From assembly GCF_000332075.2 (NCBI RefSeq), contig NZ_ALVU02000001.1, positions 744,001 through 808,000 on the forward strand: a stretch of DNA of 64,000 bases, read 5' to 3'. Source of the DNA: Synechocystis sp. PCC 7509 (GTDB lineage: Bacteria; Cyanobacteriota; Cyanobacteriia; Cyanobacteriales; Chroococcidiopsidaceae). The position numbers were made by a program, and so were the translations under genes. Below are positions 44,270-54,275 of this stretch, one piece after another (within the stretch, counting starts at the first letter, position 1; every line of letters starts with the position of its first letter). The notes under the pieces are model-generated. The model was given only the letters and a program-made list of their open reading frames with translations. It had not been told where the DNA came from and searched no databases.

Positions 44270-44424
44270 ATATTAAATTAAGTTTGTTACAATGGGCGTG
44301 TAAATAAATTGCCCAAAAGCTTGTTTTTTGAGAATTCATCTTTTGACATCAGAAGTAGGAACAAACTCCTCTTTTCGTGCTGTTAGCTGGCTTTTTTAAA
44401 CGCAGGTGGCAAAGGAATCTGCTG

Positions 44425-45228
44425 ATGTCCTTGTCAACCTCACTGCCAATTTTGGTTCAAAACCAGATTTTGACTGCACTTTCTTCTGAATCTTATACAC
44501 GTCTTCTCCCTAAGCTCGATAATGTTCCTTTGATTTTCAAGCAGGTAATTTACGAGCCTGGAGAACTGATCCAGCACGTTTATTTTCCTTTGAGTGGCGT
44601 AGTTTCCTTACTCACTATCTTGGCAGACGGGACGGAAACTGAAGTGGGTATAGTAGGCAATGAAGGCATAACAGGTATCTCTGTATTCTTGGGAATTGAT
44701 GTAACGTCGATTAAGGCGATCGTGCAAATTCCCGGTGATGCTATGCGGATGCGGACCTCTGACTTTAAAGCAGCACTTTTAGACGGTGCGCTGCACAATT
44801 TACTGCAACGCTATACCCATACGCTGATTGGTCAAATTTCCCAAACCGTTGCTTGTAACAGCCATCACTCCATCGAAGAACGCTGTTGTCGTTGGTTACT
44901 AATGTGTGGCGATCGCGCCAAGTCAGACCACTTTCCGATCACCCAAGAGTTTCTCTCCCATATGCTAGGCGTGCGCCGCGCCAGTGTAACGGTAGTTGCT
45001 GGTATGCTGCAAAAGGCAGGACTAATCAGCTATAGTCGCGGTCGCATGACTATTCTCAACCGTCCTGGTTTGGAAGAAGTTAGCTGCGAGTGCTATGAGA
45101 GCATCAAATCAGAGTTTGACCGCGTTTTCGGTGTAACAGTGGCGACAATGCCAGAAAAGTCGCGTCGAGCGGATAGGAGAAAAAGCTCTAAGCAATTATC
45201 AGGTTTAGAAAAGCAATCAGAAGCCTAG
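44425..45228 (+). CDS. Crp/Fnr-family transcriptional regulator
   Basis: About 267 aa from ATG 44425 (AAGGA 10 nt upstream); a GTG-type start at 44377 is open. The cyclic-nucleotide-binding fold is seen at VIYEPGELIQHVYFPLSGVV and GTETEVGIVGNEGITGISVF. The C-terminal helix-turn-helix is ITQEFLSHMLGVRRASVTVV. There is no Fnr-type cysteine cluster, and the phosphate-binding loop of true cAMP receptors is not evident, so the ligand is unknown. It is divergent from the ComFB gene. Confidence 0.88.
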   Translation: MSLSTSLPILVQNQILTALSSESYTRLLPKLDNVPLIFKQVIYEPGELIQHVYFPLSGVVSLLTILADGTETEVGIVGNEGITGISVFLGIDVTSIKAIVQIPGDAMRMRTSDFKAALLDGALHNLLQRYTHTLIGQISQTVACNSHHSIEERCCRWLLMCGDRAKSDHFPITQEFLSHMLGVRRASVTVVAGMLQKAGLISYSRGRMTILNRPGLEEVSCECYESIKSEFDRVFGVTVATMPEKSRRADRRKSSKQLSGLEKQSEA

Positions 45229-45425
45229 AAACATACCCTGCACGGAGCTTTGGAAAATTTCTTATTACTTGACCGAAAAGCGAGACGCAAGCCCCTGACT
45301 GAAGCTATGGGGAGTGTCAAAAAAACTTGTTGAAGTTTTGTCAAACGAACCATACAGTAAATTTTCACGTTCTCGATCGGTAACTATACAAACACCTTTG
45401 AGCAAACCGCATTTAGCATCGCGCT

Positions 45426-46127
45426 ATGGTGGAAAAAGTTAACCAGGCAGTAGCGCATTCTATGACAACGTATTTAGTTACAGGGGCAAATCGTGGCATC
45501 GGCTATGAATATTGCCGTCAAATTCAGGCGCGGGGGGATAGTGCGATCGCAGTTTGTCGGGAAGCGTCTAAGGAGTTGAAGGCGCTAGGAATCCGAGTAG
45601 AAGAAAACATCGATATAACTTCTGATGATTCTGTCGCCAACTTGCACAAGAAGCTAGGAGAAACCCAAATTGATGTACTAATTAACAATGCTGCAATCGC
45701 CAAGAACATAACACTGGAACATCTAAACTTTGACAGTATCCGAGAACAGTTTGAAGTAAATGCTTTAGGCGCGTTGCGGGTAACTCAGGTATTACTTCCG
45801 CGTCTCAAGGTAGGTGCAAAGGTGGTAATGATGACAAGTCGCATGGGGTCAATTGGCGATAATACTTCTGGCGGTTCTTACGGCTATCGAATGTCTAAAG
45901 TGGCGCTATCAATGGCAGGTAAATCGTTGTCCCACGACCTCAAACCACGAGGTATTGCTGTGGCTATTTTGCATCCAGGTTTGGTGCAAACTCGAATGAC
46001 TAATTTTAGTGCTTCTGGTATCACGCCAGAAGTATCGGTACGGGGATTATTAGCTCGGATTGATGGGCTAACGCTAGAGAATACGGGGACTTTTTGGCAC
46101 AGCAATGGAGAGGTGTTGCCTTGGTAG
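45426..46127 (+). CDS. short-chain dehydrogenase/reductase (C-factor-like)
   Basis: 233 aa. Cofactor motif TGANRGIGYEYC, NNAAIAKN, and an active-site stretch SRMGS ... YGYRMSKVAL (Tyr-x-x-x-Lys with Ser upstream). ATG 45462, 12 codons later, is an equally plausible start because neither has a clear ribosome site. The closest class by pattern is the CsgA/C-factor-type SDRs. Substrate unknown. Confidence 0.88.
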   Translation: MVEKVNQAVAHSMTTYLVTGANRGIGYEYCRQIQARGDSAIAVCREASKELKALGIRVEENIDITSDDSVANLHKKLGETQIDVLINNAAIAKNITLEHLNFDSIREQFEVNALGALRVTQVLLPRLKVGAKVVMMTSRMGSIGDNTSGGSYGYRMSKVALSMAGKSLSHDLKPRGIAVAILHPGLVQTRMTNFSASGITPEVSVRGLLARIDGLTLENTGTFWHSNGEVLPW

Positions 46128-46222
46128 TATGCTGCTTTTTGGCTAGTAGCACATAGGAAGGTCTAAGGTTATGAAGCAGTTTTTAAATTAGACCTTCTCT
46201 AGAGAAAAGGGACAAAGGTTTC

Positions 46223-47044
46223 TTATGAAGCGTTCCTAGCGTATCTAAATCTTTGATAGCGCTTTTGTCTTTCCTGAGAAAGCGGAGCAGCCATTAGTAG
46301 TATTTTCTCTACCAACATTGGAGCAATACGATTGAACCATACAGCTAAATGACTTTGCCATCCTACCAAAATTTCTGGTTCGTCTTTACGCAGTCCGGCA
46401 ATTAATCTAGTTGCCACTTGCTTAGAAGTCATCGGCACTACCCAACGGAACAATTTTAATTCTCGCACCATATCAGTGTCCGTCAAAGATGGTAACAAAG
46501 CTGTTACTCGAATATTGTGTGCGGCTAGTTCACCACGCAAGGCTTGCGTAAAGCCTAAAATTGCAAACTTGGTAGCAGAATAAGTAGCCATTGTCGGTGC
46601 GGCTATCTTGCCCATGAGACTAGAAACATTCACGATGTTTCCTTCCCCTTGTCTTGCCATGCGCCGAGCAATTATCCGAGTAATGGTGTACATTCCAACT
46701 AAATTAACAGCAATTTCTTCCTGCATATGCGGTAGTTGAGATTGCAGGAAAGGCGTTTGGTGGGCAACGCCAGCACAATTAATAAGTAAATGAATTGCTC
46801 CGTAATCTCGCCATGCTTGTGCCAGTGCCGTATTTAGTTCTACAGGCTTTGTCAAATCCAAAGCTAGGATGACAACTTCTACGCCAAGTTCGGACACCTT
46901 AGCTGCCACTTCAGCTAACTTAGCTTCATCCCGTGCTAGTAACAATAGGCGTTTGACTCCTGCTTTTGCTAGTTCCAGGGCGATCGCTTGTCCGATCCCA
47001 CGACTAGCTCCAGTAATTAAAGCTGTCTTTCCTTGAATGTCCAT
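46223..47044 (-). CDS. short-chain dehydrogenase/reductase
   Basis: 273 aa. TGASRGIGQAIALELAKAG, NCAGVAHQ, VSSLMGKIAAPTMATYSATK (Ser...Tyr-x-x-x-Lys) and PSLTDTDM are classical SDR motifs. The ATG at 47044 is preceded by GGAGG. It converges with the other SDR; they are not close paralogues. Substrate unknown. Confidence 0.9.
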   Translation of the reverse strand: MDIQGKTALITGASRGIGQAIALELAKAGVKRLLLLARDEAKLAEVAAKVSELGVEVVILALDLTKPVELNTALAQAWRDYGAIHLLINCAGVAHQTPFLQSQLPHMQEEIAVNLVGMYTITRIIARRMARQGEGNIVNVSSLMGKIAAPTMATYSATKFAILGFTQALRGELAAHNIRVTALLPSLTDTDMVRELKLFRWVVPMTSKQVATRLIAGLRKDEPEILVGWQSHLAVWFNRIAPMLVEKILLMAAPLSQERQKRYQRFRYARNAS

Positions 47045-47442
47045 AAATAAAACCTCCTTGCTTGTGGTCTTGAATGCGCTGTTAACCAGTGTCAGACTGG
47101 GAAAAAACTAGATTGAAGTAGAGCATGGATGAGATATTTCCTAAATACAACCACTAACAGAAGAAACTGTGTAGACACACCCTAGCAATGGGATCAAGTA
47201 TCTGCAATATTTATTAACAAAAATGGGTAATTGTAATGAAGTTATACAAAGCTCTCAGAGACGGCAGGATCGTCAGCAGCAGCGCAAATACCCGTCCGCT
47301 CTTTGCAGGGAACACTTCTATCAGGTTTGTAGACTTATGCTTAACCCCAGAAAACTCTGAGAGGAGGGTAGTCATAATGAAGACACGACCGTTACTTGAT
47401 TCTTCTAGAGAAAATTAAGTAATGCAGCAATTAGAGTTGCAA
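47045..47442. other. gene-free stretch
   Basis: About 400 bp between an SDR gene and the Nfu_N/HEAT gene. It contains a 60-codon plus-strand frame (47236) without protein-like features; inside it GGAGGG precedes a 13-codon frame at 47378. Neither is convincing. Confidence 0.35.
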
Positions 47443-48639
47443 TTATTGGTTTACTATTCCTTGAGTAATTCTCTGCCACATTGGTAGCTGCGTATCGCCA
47501 CCGCCCTCAATCCGTTCCAACGCTGCCATCATCTCAATGCGTACATCAAATTCGGTTTCGCTGTTTACAGCCTGGTGTAGAGCATCCACCGCACCTAGAT
47601 CGCCCAATTCGTTTAAAAATCGAGCGGCTCTCCACCTCATTAGCTTTGAGGGATCTGTTAATGCTTGAGTCATTGTGGCGATCGCCGCTACATCTCCCAA
47701 ATCGCTCAAGGCATCCCCCGCCGTCCGACGTACAATAGCGGAGGGATCGGCAAGGGCAATCTGACAGAGGGGTTCAACTACCGCCGTCATCCCACTAGCA
47801 CCCAAAAGAGCCGCCGCCCAACGTCGGATTGTGCTTTGTTCGTCATTGAGTAAAGTTAAAACCCGATCCAATGTTTCAGAGTTAACTTCAATCTGTTGAA
47901 GGGCTTTAAGTCGATGTTTCCAGTTCGGGTGACGTAGCTCCGCTAATAGAGATTGCTGCAAATCGGTATGGCTGAATTGTTTAGTTTCAGCATGATTAGA
48001 GATAGCGGCGGCTTCGATTCGAGCCAACTCATCGTCATCAATTAAATCGGCAATTTCATCAGCAACTATCCTTGCCACGTCATCAGCAGAACCAGCCGGA
48101 GACGGATAAGGTTCCCAGCGTCGCTCGGCTACATAATTGGCTCCCGTTGCAACAATTGTCCTTTGCAATGCTTGGTTAAATCGGTCAGGCAACGCTACTC
48201 GTGCTTGTTGACCATCAGCAGAAACCGCTCGAACTTGAATCCCAATTGCCCGAAACACCTGTACAGAAACTTCAACTTGACCAAAATTTGAGGGTGTAGG
48301 CTGCTCAGTAGTGGAATTAGCGCTTGTTGCTGTTATCTGAGACGGAGAAACTTGAGCGAGTAACGCTTTGTTAGCATCCTTCGCTACCCCAATAATATCC
48401 GCAGCTTTAGCTAAAATAGGCTGCCAATCTGCGTTTCCTTGGCGCGTAAGGGTAATGAAGTCCTGGAATAAAAAGACCGATTGTACCGATTCAATGGCAA
48501 GTATCTGTTGGGCAAAAGCAGGGGCATCCGGCTTCGTCACTCCTTGTTGTAAGGTTAGAGCTTTGGCGCTAATTACCTCGCTTAGGTTAAGCTTGATACA
48601 GTGAGGACTGGGAGTAGTTTCAATTGAGCGAAGTTGCAT
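47443..48639 (-). CDS. Nfu_N-domain protein with C-terminal HEAT repeats (conserved virulence factor C-like)
   Basis: 398 aa. The N-terminal 85 residues (ALTLQQGVTKPDAPAFAQQI then LAIESVQSVFLFQDFITLT) match the Nfu_N scaffold fold. A middle domain with VEVSVQVFRAIGIQVRAV and RFNQALQRTIVATGANYVAE follows. The last 170 residues are HEAT-like repeats (IRRWAAALLG, IVRRTAGDALSDLGD, LMRWRAARFLNELGD). There is no Nfu CxxC, so it does not carry a cluster itself. Its function is unknown; this domain order is also found in Firmicutes. Confidence 0.8.
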   Translation of the reverse strand: MQLRSIETTPSPHCIKLNLSEVISAKALTLQQGVTKPDAPAFAQQILAIESVQSVFLFQDFITLTRQGNADWQPILAKAADIIGVAKDANKALLAQVSPSQITATSANSTTEQPTPSNFGQVEVSVQVFRAIGIQVRAVSADGQQARVALPDRFNQALQRTIVATGANYVAERRWEPYPSPAGSADDVARIVADEIADLIDDDELARIEAAAISNHAETKQFSHTDLQQSLLAELRHPNWKHRLKALQQIEVNSETLDRVLTLLNDEQSTIRRWAAALLGASGMTAVVEPLCQIALADPSAIVRRTAGDALSDLGDVAAIATMTQALTDPSKLMRWRAARFLNELGDLGAVDALHQAVNSETEFDVRIEMMAALERIEGGGDTQLPMWQRITQGIVNQ

Positions 48640-49234
48640 AGCCTCATCTTTAAATGTATCAGTATCAAACAGTCAGCAGTCAAGATAGTTTTAGAACAAG
48701 TGGCAGCTACCGTCGATCCTAACTCATTACGCTTGGGTAAAAATTTTCAAAGCCGTGTTTGGAGCAATACTAACTTTGCTTGGCGATCGCTTTCTTGTTA
48801 GGCAACGTAGGGGAAAGTCTAAAGTAATAATAAGTAGTTGCGGAAAGGTAAGCAAAAGACCAATGAGACGTAAAACTAACTCAGATAACATTAACCTTCT
48901 ATCTAAGGGGATGCAGTTTACTTTTAATGTTGTTATTGAGGAAGTAAAACGCGATTGCTGAGGAATGCGATCGCATAAATTAAATTAAAAATCCTCTATT
49001 TGCAGCGAAACGTATATAAAACCGATGCAAACTATTTGTTTGGGATAATGCGAATATTATCTGTATTATCTTTAGATAATTCCCAAAAATTTCAACGACA
49101 AAACAGCGATCTTGCGCTCTATTCAAGATTCTCTTGCCAGGTCGAGTATGTAAAAAAGCTAGGAAAATTTGCCTTCTACATTGCAAGAAACAGAGAGACT
49201 TATCACCAGCGATCGCACTTTCGGTCAAGGGAGG
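48640..49234. other. gene-free stretch
   Basis: About 600 bp between two minus-strand genes. Small frames at 48755 and 49000 have no ribosome site or recognisable protein pattern. The first part must hold the promoter of the Nfu_N/HEAT gene. Two HIP1-type sites (near 48782 and 48966) are present. Confidence 0.4.
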
Positions 49235-50368
49235 TTAAGGAACTGGAACCGCCACTCGATTGCCGGGTACAATCTGCCCTTGATAGGAAAATACCTCTCG
49301 GCTACGAGGATTTACAATCACCTTGACCCATTGGACTTCGTTGTTACCATTTGCCGCACTATTGCCGAAGGTTTCGACACGAGTAAAGTTCTCAATCCGA
49401 TTGCCTTGAGCATCTTGAAATGGCTTATCAATCCGATGATAGTGCGAGTCGCCATGCACATAGCTAACAGGTTTACAGAAAGCAATCGTCTCATCGCGCA
49501 GAGCTAACAAAAAGTCTTGGTAGCCATCAGGCTGTCCGTCGGTTTGGGCAAGCGTCTTGGGATCGCGTAAAGGCGCTCTAGTTCCATCAGATAGATCCCA
49601 CCCTGGATTACCTTGGGATATAAACATGACCGCTACTGAATTTCTTGCCTTTGCCTCTGCGAAAGTCTGCTTCATCCAGGCAATGTTAGCTGTGTTTCGT
49701 GCCGCGTACTCCTGCTGGTCTGGCGCAGTGTCGCACAAATTGTTACACGAACCCTGGATATTCATGGTGGCATAAGTAACTCCGCGAACTGCCCAGCGAC
49801 GGTTTTCGGAGCAGGGTACTGAGGCGTTTGCACCGAGGCATAGCGGCTCTTTTTGCACTACTTGGGCTAACGGACGTTGACCTAAAGAAAACTTGGTGCT
49901 AAAAAATATCTGACGCTCGTAGTCGAGACGCTCTCGCGAGTTAAATCCACCGTTTGAGGGGCGATCGCAATCAGTCCAATCATTGTCGCCGGGTGTAAAG
50001 ACGGCTGGAGCTTTGAGGGCGTTAAAATAGCCGACGGCTTGGGCATAAAGGTCGTTACTACAGGTAGTCGGCGTAACTGAGTTGAGTGTAGAATTGCCAG
50101 CCTTGAGGTCGCCGTTGTGAGCAGTGAAAGTTAGGTTTTGCGAGTTCATGTCAGCGATGAGGTTTGGAACCCCAATTGTCGCCTGCAAGTCAGAGTAAGG
50201 TAAGTCGCCCCAAAGCCCGATAGCGTAGGTCGCGTTTTCATTACCATACTCATTCTCTTTAGCAATCCCTGGACTTGCTAGAAAAGGCACAGTTAGAGCT
50301 ATTAAACACACTTTATACAGTAATTGAGTAGTGGCGAAACGTTTAAATCCTAAAGAGTCATTTGTCAT
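49235..50368 (-). CDS. secreted calcineurin-like metallophosphoesterase
   Basis: About 377 aa from ATG 50368 (GAGG upstream); an earlier in-frame start at 50413 only adds a non-signal sequence. The start gives a signal peptide (LLYKVCLIALTVPFLASPGI, A-x-A-like end). The metal motifs are spread as in metallophosphoesterases: GLWGDLPY, HNGDLKAG, FTPGDNDWTD and YVHGDSHYHRID. Several paired cysteines suggest disulfides. It acts outside the cytoplasm on an unknown phosphoester. Confidence 0.8.
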   Translation of the reverse strand: MTNDSLGFKRFATTQLLYKVCLIALTVPFLASPGIAKENEYGNENATYAIGLWGDLPYSDLQATIGVPNLIADMNSQNLTFTAHNGDLKAGNSTLNSVTPTTCSNDLYAQAVGYFNALKAPAVFTPGDNDWTDCDRPSNGGFNSRERLDYERQIFFSTKFSLGQRPLAQVVQKEPLCLGANASVPCSENRRWAVRGVTYATMNIQGSCNNLCDTAPDQQEYAARNTANIAWMKQTFAEAKARNSVAVMFISQGNPGWDLSDGTRAPLRDPKTLAQTDGQPDGYQDFLLALRDETIAFCKPVSYVHGDSHYHRIDKPFQDAQGNRIENFTRVETFGNSAANGNNEVQWVKVIVNPRSREVFSYQGQIVPGNRVAVPVP

Positions 50369-50721
50369 CAAGATATCCTCAACTGTTCTAAGCATCGTCA
50401 TTTCAGCCAGCAACGCCAGAATATCAGATTGTCAACAATAAATAGGTTACAGACAGATTATGAATAGATTAGAGTTTGTCTTTTTACCATTTTTAATGTA
50501 TCGACAATCATAGTCACAAAAAATAAAAATAAGCCTGAAACGCTTGCTAAAATCAAACTCTTACCCCAGAACTAAGAAATGTCAAAAACTTAGTCAAGAG
50601 AGAAGGTATTGATGCAACTTCCAATGCTGCGGTTGTTTCTTTGCAGGGCAGTCAAGAGAACCCATACGATGGAAATTTTGACAATCGTGTAAACTCTACG
50701 AAACAACAGCTTGGGTTGAAA

Positions 50722-51240
50722 ATGGATAGTAATTTTTTAGAAAAAAGAGAAGCACTTAACTATCTGTCTCAAAGACTATTACTAACGCCAATCCCGACTG
50801 ATAAAGAGTGGGGAGGCGCTAATGTTGTGATAACTTCTCTTCAAGTCAACAGAGCAAGCAGTAGTTTTTATTCTGAGCTAAGATACGTTGTTACTGAGGA
50901 CGCAAAGGAACTGAGTTGGCTTTTCTGCCAAATTCGGGACATTTTTTCAGACTTGTATGATAGTACGTCAAAACTTGAGTTCTTTGGTCGTCTTGCAAAT
51001 ACCTCATTGCGTTATCAGCGCATGAGCAAGGATGATGAAAATCAACGGGACTTGCTATTTGCTGTTCTTCACGAGGCGTTTGCCATATTGGACGAGATGG
51101 AAAAAGGTACTTTTGAATACTTCCTTGTCTCGCCTGGAAATGAGATCGTAGATGATTTTATCGAGCAGTCCGAAAGGCATGGGTTTATTAGTGTTGAAGA
51201 AACAAAAAGGTTTTTCGCTGAAAAAGGAATTAAGTCATGA
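50722..51240 (+). CDS. protein of unknown function
   Basis: About 172 aa from ATG 50722. The frame is open upstream to about 50548 and reads plausibly as protein (PELRNVKNLVKREGIDATSN), so the true start may be earlier (TTG 50641) or the upstream part may be a relic of another gene fused in frame. The body is helical (SWLFCQIRDIFSDLYDSTSK, ending FISVEETKRFFAEKGIKS). No known domain recognised. Confidence 0.5.
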   Translation: MDSNFLEKREALNYLSQRLLLTPIPTDKEWGGANVVITSLQVNRASSSFYSELRYVVTEDAKELSWLFCQIRDIFSDLYDSTSKLEFFGRLANTSLRYQRMSKDDENQRDLLFAVLHEAFAILDEMEKGTFEYFLVSPGNEIVDDFIEQSERHGFISVEETKRFFAEKGIKS

Positions 51241-51435
51241 TGCTTGAATAAAATTTTGGAGGCAAGATTTTTCCTACAGTTACAGCTTTCCCAAAAACCG
51301 GAGGGCGATCGCATTAGTTCTAGGGGATCTACGATGATTTAGTTATAGAACTAGAGTCAATCTTTTGGAAGCCGCCGAGATATGTGCAAAACGGGACACG
51401 TTGTAAAGTTTTGTTAAGAGAGCTAGAGAAAACTC

Positions 51436-52338
51436 GGTAGTGCATCAAAATGATATGGGTCTGGGAAGAGAAGGAATCAATGATTCATCTACTTAACCTA
51501 TGGAATGTAAGCTCTGTGGTCATTATAAAACTCATAAATATGGCTCGATGCCCAACGGACATCAACGCTACTTCTGTCCTGAGTGCTTACAAACTTTTTA
51601 AAGGGAGTTTTGACACCCTCTACTACTGCCGTCATGTCAGTCCAGAGCAAATTAGGCAAGTCCTCCAATCCCACAGCGCAGGGAGTAGCTTACGAGGGAT
51701 TAGCCGCCTTAGCGGGCTAGCATACAACACAGTTGTAAGTATTGTTCGTGCCGCCAGTGTCAAAGCTCAAATAGTTCCTAATCACCAAGTAGCTCCGGTT
51801 CAAACCGAGGAGGTGAGCAGTGATGAGATATGGTCATTTGTACAAACAACAGCAGCAATGCCTGCCGGAGGAATTAGTTGCTGGAGACTGTTGGATAGGG
51901 TTAAGCTTGGCGCTAGGAAGTGGGCTAATTTTGGCGGCACGAGTGGGCAAGCACACAGACAAATTAATTGAGCAACTGGTGGTCACAACGGAAGGGAAAA
52001 CGGACTGTAAACGGTGGAATAGTGATGATTGGGGTGGCGATGAACGAGTTCTACCCCCGGAAATCTTGCACCATATTGGCAAGGATAAGACCCAACGATT
52101 GGAACGAACCAATGGCATTGTCAGGCAACAGACAGGACGATGCCATCGACGACAAAATAAGTTTGGTAAGGTGTGGGAGCAAACGAAAGTTACAACCCGA
52201 TTGGTGGTGAGTTATTTCAATTGGATTTGGCAGCACCGTTACCTTAAAACAACTGCGGCTCAACGTGCAGAGTTGACAACTGCTCCTTTGACTTGGCAAG
52301 CCTTAATCACCTATCCCACAACAATTTAACGCACAACC
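51436..52338 (+). mobile_element. IS1-family-like insertion sequence, degenerate
   Basis: Ends are imperfect inverted repeats: GGTAGTGCATCAAAATG at the left (51436) and GGTTGTGCGTTAAATTG read inward from the right (52338). The 903 bp between them encode a transposase in broken frames. No target-site duplication is evident in the flanks, so one end may have decayed or recombined. Confidence 0.75.
51500..52329 (+). pseudogene. IS1-like transposase, frame-disrupted
   Basis: The start frame (51500-51601) encodes a zinc-ribbon, MECKLCGHYKTHKYG then YFCPECLQTF, and stops. The protein resumes in a second frame (DTLYYCRHVSPEQIRQVLQS, helix-turn-helix SSLRGISRLSGLAYNTVVSI, SSDEIWSFV). From about 51845 it continues in a third frame (EELVAGDCWIGLSLALGSGL to LITYPTTI). 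IS1 normally uses one programmed shift between InsA and InsB, so at least one of these two is likely a disabling mutation. Confidence 0.75.
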
Positions 52339-52517
52339 GATCAGTTATTTCCCAAAAGTTTCTTTATTTATCAAAATACAAATATTGTTTTTTCTCAAGT
52401 AAAATTCACCTAAAATATACAATTGTTATTAAATAGTTGCAAAATATCTTCTAGATTCCTAATTTTTTTGTACGTACTTTAACATAGCGAAAATAATATT
52501 CAAGTCTAAAGCGTAGG

Positions 52518-53387
52518 CTAAGTTTCTGTTGCTGCTTCATTCATCACAATAGTTAATGCAATCTGGTAGAGTTCTTGGCGAGAATGGGCGGTAACTTTTG
52601 CTAGTTGACGGCTGGCTTGGGATCTGGATACTTTCTGGAGCATGATTGCTTTTAACTCCGATTCAATTTCCACCGCCGAAAGGTAAGGTAAAGCCGTAGG
52701 TGTACCTGCTACAACTAGAGTGTATTCGCCTTGAGGTTCTTTATTTTTTAGCTGAGTTGCTGCTTGCTCTAAAGTTCCTCGCCAAAATTCTTCGTACAAT
52801 TTAGTCAATTCCCGCGCTAAAACAATTTTTCTTTCTATTCCTAATACTTTTGTCAAATCTTTTATTGTTTGTGACAAGCGGTGGGGAGACTCGTAAATAA
52901 TTATTGTTCGTGCTTCTGAAACCAAAGAATCTAAGCGACTTTGCCTTTCTTGTCCTTTGACGGGTAGAAATCCCTCAAATATAAACCTATCTGTTGGTAA
53001 GCCACTGGCGCTAACTGCTGTAGTTACTGCACTAACTCCAGGAATGGGGACTACAGGAATATTAGCTTCAATGCAAGCAATAACCAATTCGTAGCCAGGA
53101 TCAGAGATTCCCGGCATTCCCGCGTCTGTTACTAAAGCGATCGCTTTTCCTGCTGTTAAATGCTCTAAGATTTCGGGGTGGCGGCTATGGCGGTTGTGGT
53201 CGTGATAGCTAATTTGTGGTGCTTTGACCTGAAAATGATGTAATAACTTACCCGTATGGCGCGTATCTTCGGCAGCAATAAGGTCTACACTTTGCAAAAC
53301 TCGCACGGCGCGATAGGTGATATCCTCTAGGTTGCCTATGGGTGTACCAACTATGTAAAGTGTTCCTGGTTGGGGTTCGGTAGGCAT
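52518..53387 (-). CDS. rsmI: 16S rRNA (cytidine-1402 2'-O)-methyltransferase RsmI
   Basis: 289 aa. GTLYIVGTPIGNLEDITYRA then LIAAEDTRHTGKLLHHF, and ALVTDAGMPGISDPGYELV with PIPGVSAV are the SAM-binding motifs of this tetrapyrrole-methylase-fold enzyme. It modifies the 30S decoding site. Its start is 9 bp from the divergent PfkB kinase start, so the promoters must overlap the coding ends. Confidence 0.95.
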   Translation of the reverse strand: MPTEPQPGTLYIVGTPIGNLEDITYRAVRVLQSVDLIAAEDTRHTGKLLHHFQVKAPQISYHDHNRHSRHPEILEHLTAGKAIALVTDAGMPGISDPGYELVIACIEANIPVVPIPGVSAVTTAVSASGLPTDRFIFEGFLPVKGQERQSRLDSLVSEARTIIIYESPHRLSQTIKDLTKVLGIERKIVLARELTKLYEEFWRGTLEQAATQLKNKEPQGEYTLVVAGTPTALPYLSAVEIESELKAIMLQKVSRSQASRQLAKVTAHSRQELYQIALTIVMNEAATET

Positions 53388-53396
53388 GGTTTTAAG

Positions 53397-54272
53397 ATGA
53401 AGGGCGATCGCACAATTAGAGGATTATTCGTTGGCTTAGTAACATTGGACTTTGTTTACCTAGCGACTTGCGCTCCTAAAAGTAATCAAAAAATTGTTGC
53501 TTCTGATTATACTGTCTCTGCTGGTGGCCCGGCGACCAATGCTGCGGCAACTTTTAGTTATTTAGGCAACGAAGCAAATTTATTAAGTGTAGTGGGGAAT
53601 CATCCTATCACCGAACTTGTTAAGGCAGATTTGGCAACTTGCAACGTAGAACTAAGCGATCTTGCCCCAACTACTAATTCTTTGCCCCCGGTATCTTCTG
53701 TTATTATCACTCAAGGGACAGGGGAAAGAGCGGTAGTTTCGATCAACGCGATGAAAACTCAAGTAACTAGCAGCGATGTAGCCACCGAGCTTTTGAGTAG
53801 AAGTGATATTGTCCTGATTGATGGGCATCAAATGGCTGTAGGAAATGCGATCGCGCGGGAAGCTAAAATAAAAAATATTCCTGTAGTAATTGATGGCGGT
53901 AGTTGGAAGCAAGGATTTGAGCGTATTTTACCTAATGTTGATTACGCGATTTGCTCGGCTAATTTTCATCCTCCCAACTGTAATAATAGCGAACAGGTGT
54001 TTGCTTATTTGTCTTCCTTTGGTATTTCCCATATTGCGATTACTCATGGCGAACAACCGATAGAATACTTGAGTAACCGTCAAATTCATACTATAAACGT
54101 TCCTAACGTTAAAATCATTGATACTTTAGGTGCTGGAGACATATTTCACGGAGCTTTTTGTCATTTTATATTATTTAAAAGTTTTGCTGATAGTTTAGTA
54201 GAAGCGGCTCAAATTGCGGCGGATTCTTGTCAAGCTTTCGGTACTCGGCGTTGGATGGATACTAAAGGATAA
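53397..54272 (+). CDS. PfkB-family sugar kinase
   Basis: About 291 aa from ATG 53397; the frame extends to 53370 but that would overlap rsmI. N-terminal GGPATNAAATFSYLGNEANL and C-terminal DTLGAGDIFHGAF (with the catalytic Asp) are the PfkB signatures. The substrate, possibly a ribose-like sugar or nucleoside, is not determined. It is 3 bp from cysQ, so the two are probably co-transcribed. Confidence 0.9.
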   Translation: MKGDRTIRGLFVGLVTLDFVYLATCAPKSNQKIVASDYTVSAGGPATNAAATFSYLGNEANLLSVVGNHPITELVKADLATCNVELSDLAPTTNSLPPVSSVIITQGTGERAVVSINAMKTQVTSSDVATELLSRSDIVLIDGHQMAVGNAIAREAKIKNIPVVIDGGSWKQGFERILPNVDYAICSANFHPPNCNNSEQVFAYLSSFGISHIAITHGEQPIEYLSNRQIHTINVPNVKIIDTLGAGDIFHGAFCHFILFKSFADSLVEAAQIAADSCQAFGTRRWMDTKG

Positions 54273-54275
54273 ATA

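Noticed and set aside
47236-47418. 60-codon plus-strand frame, with a 13-codon frame behind a GGAGGG site inside it
   Set aside because: No recognisable structure; the good ribosome site only leads to a 13-codon frame, which cannot be supported.
48755-48961. 68-codon plus-strand frame
   Set aside because: Composition is basic and random-looking, and there is no ribosome site.
51428-52347. Target-site duplication flanking the IS1-like element
   Set aside because: The 8-9 bp next to the two ends do not match, so no duplication is claimed.
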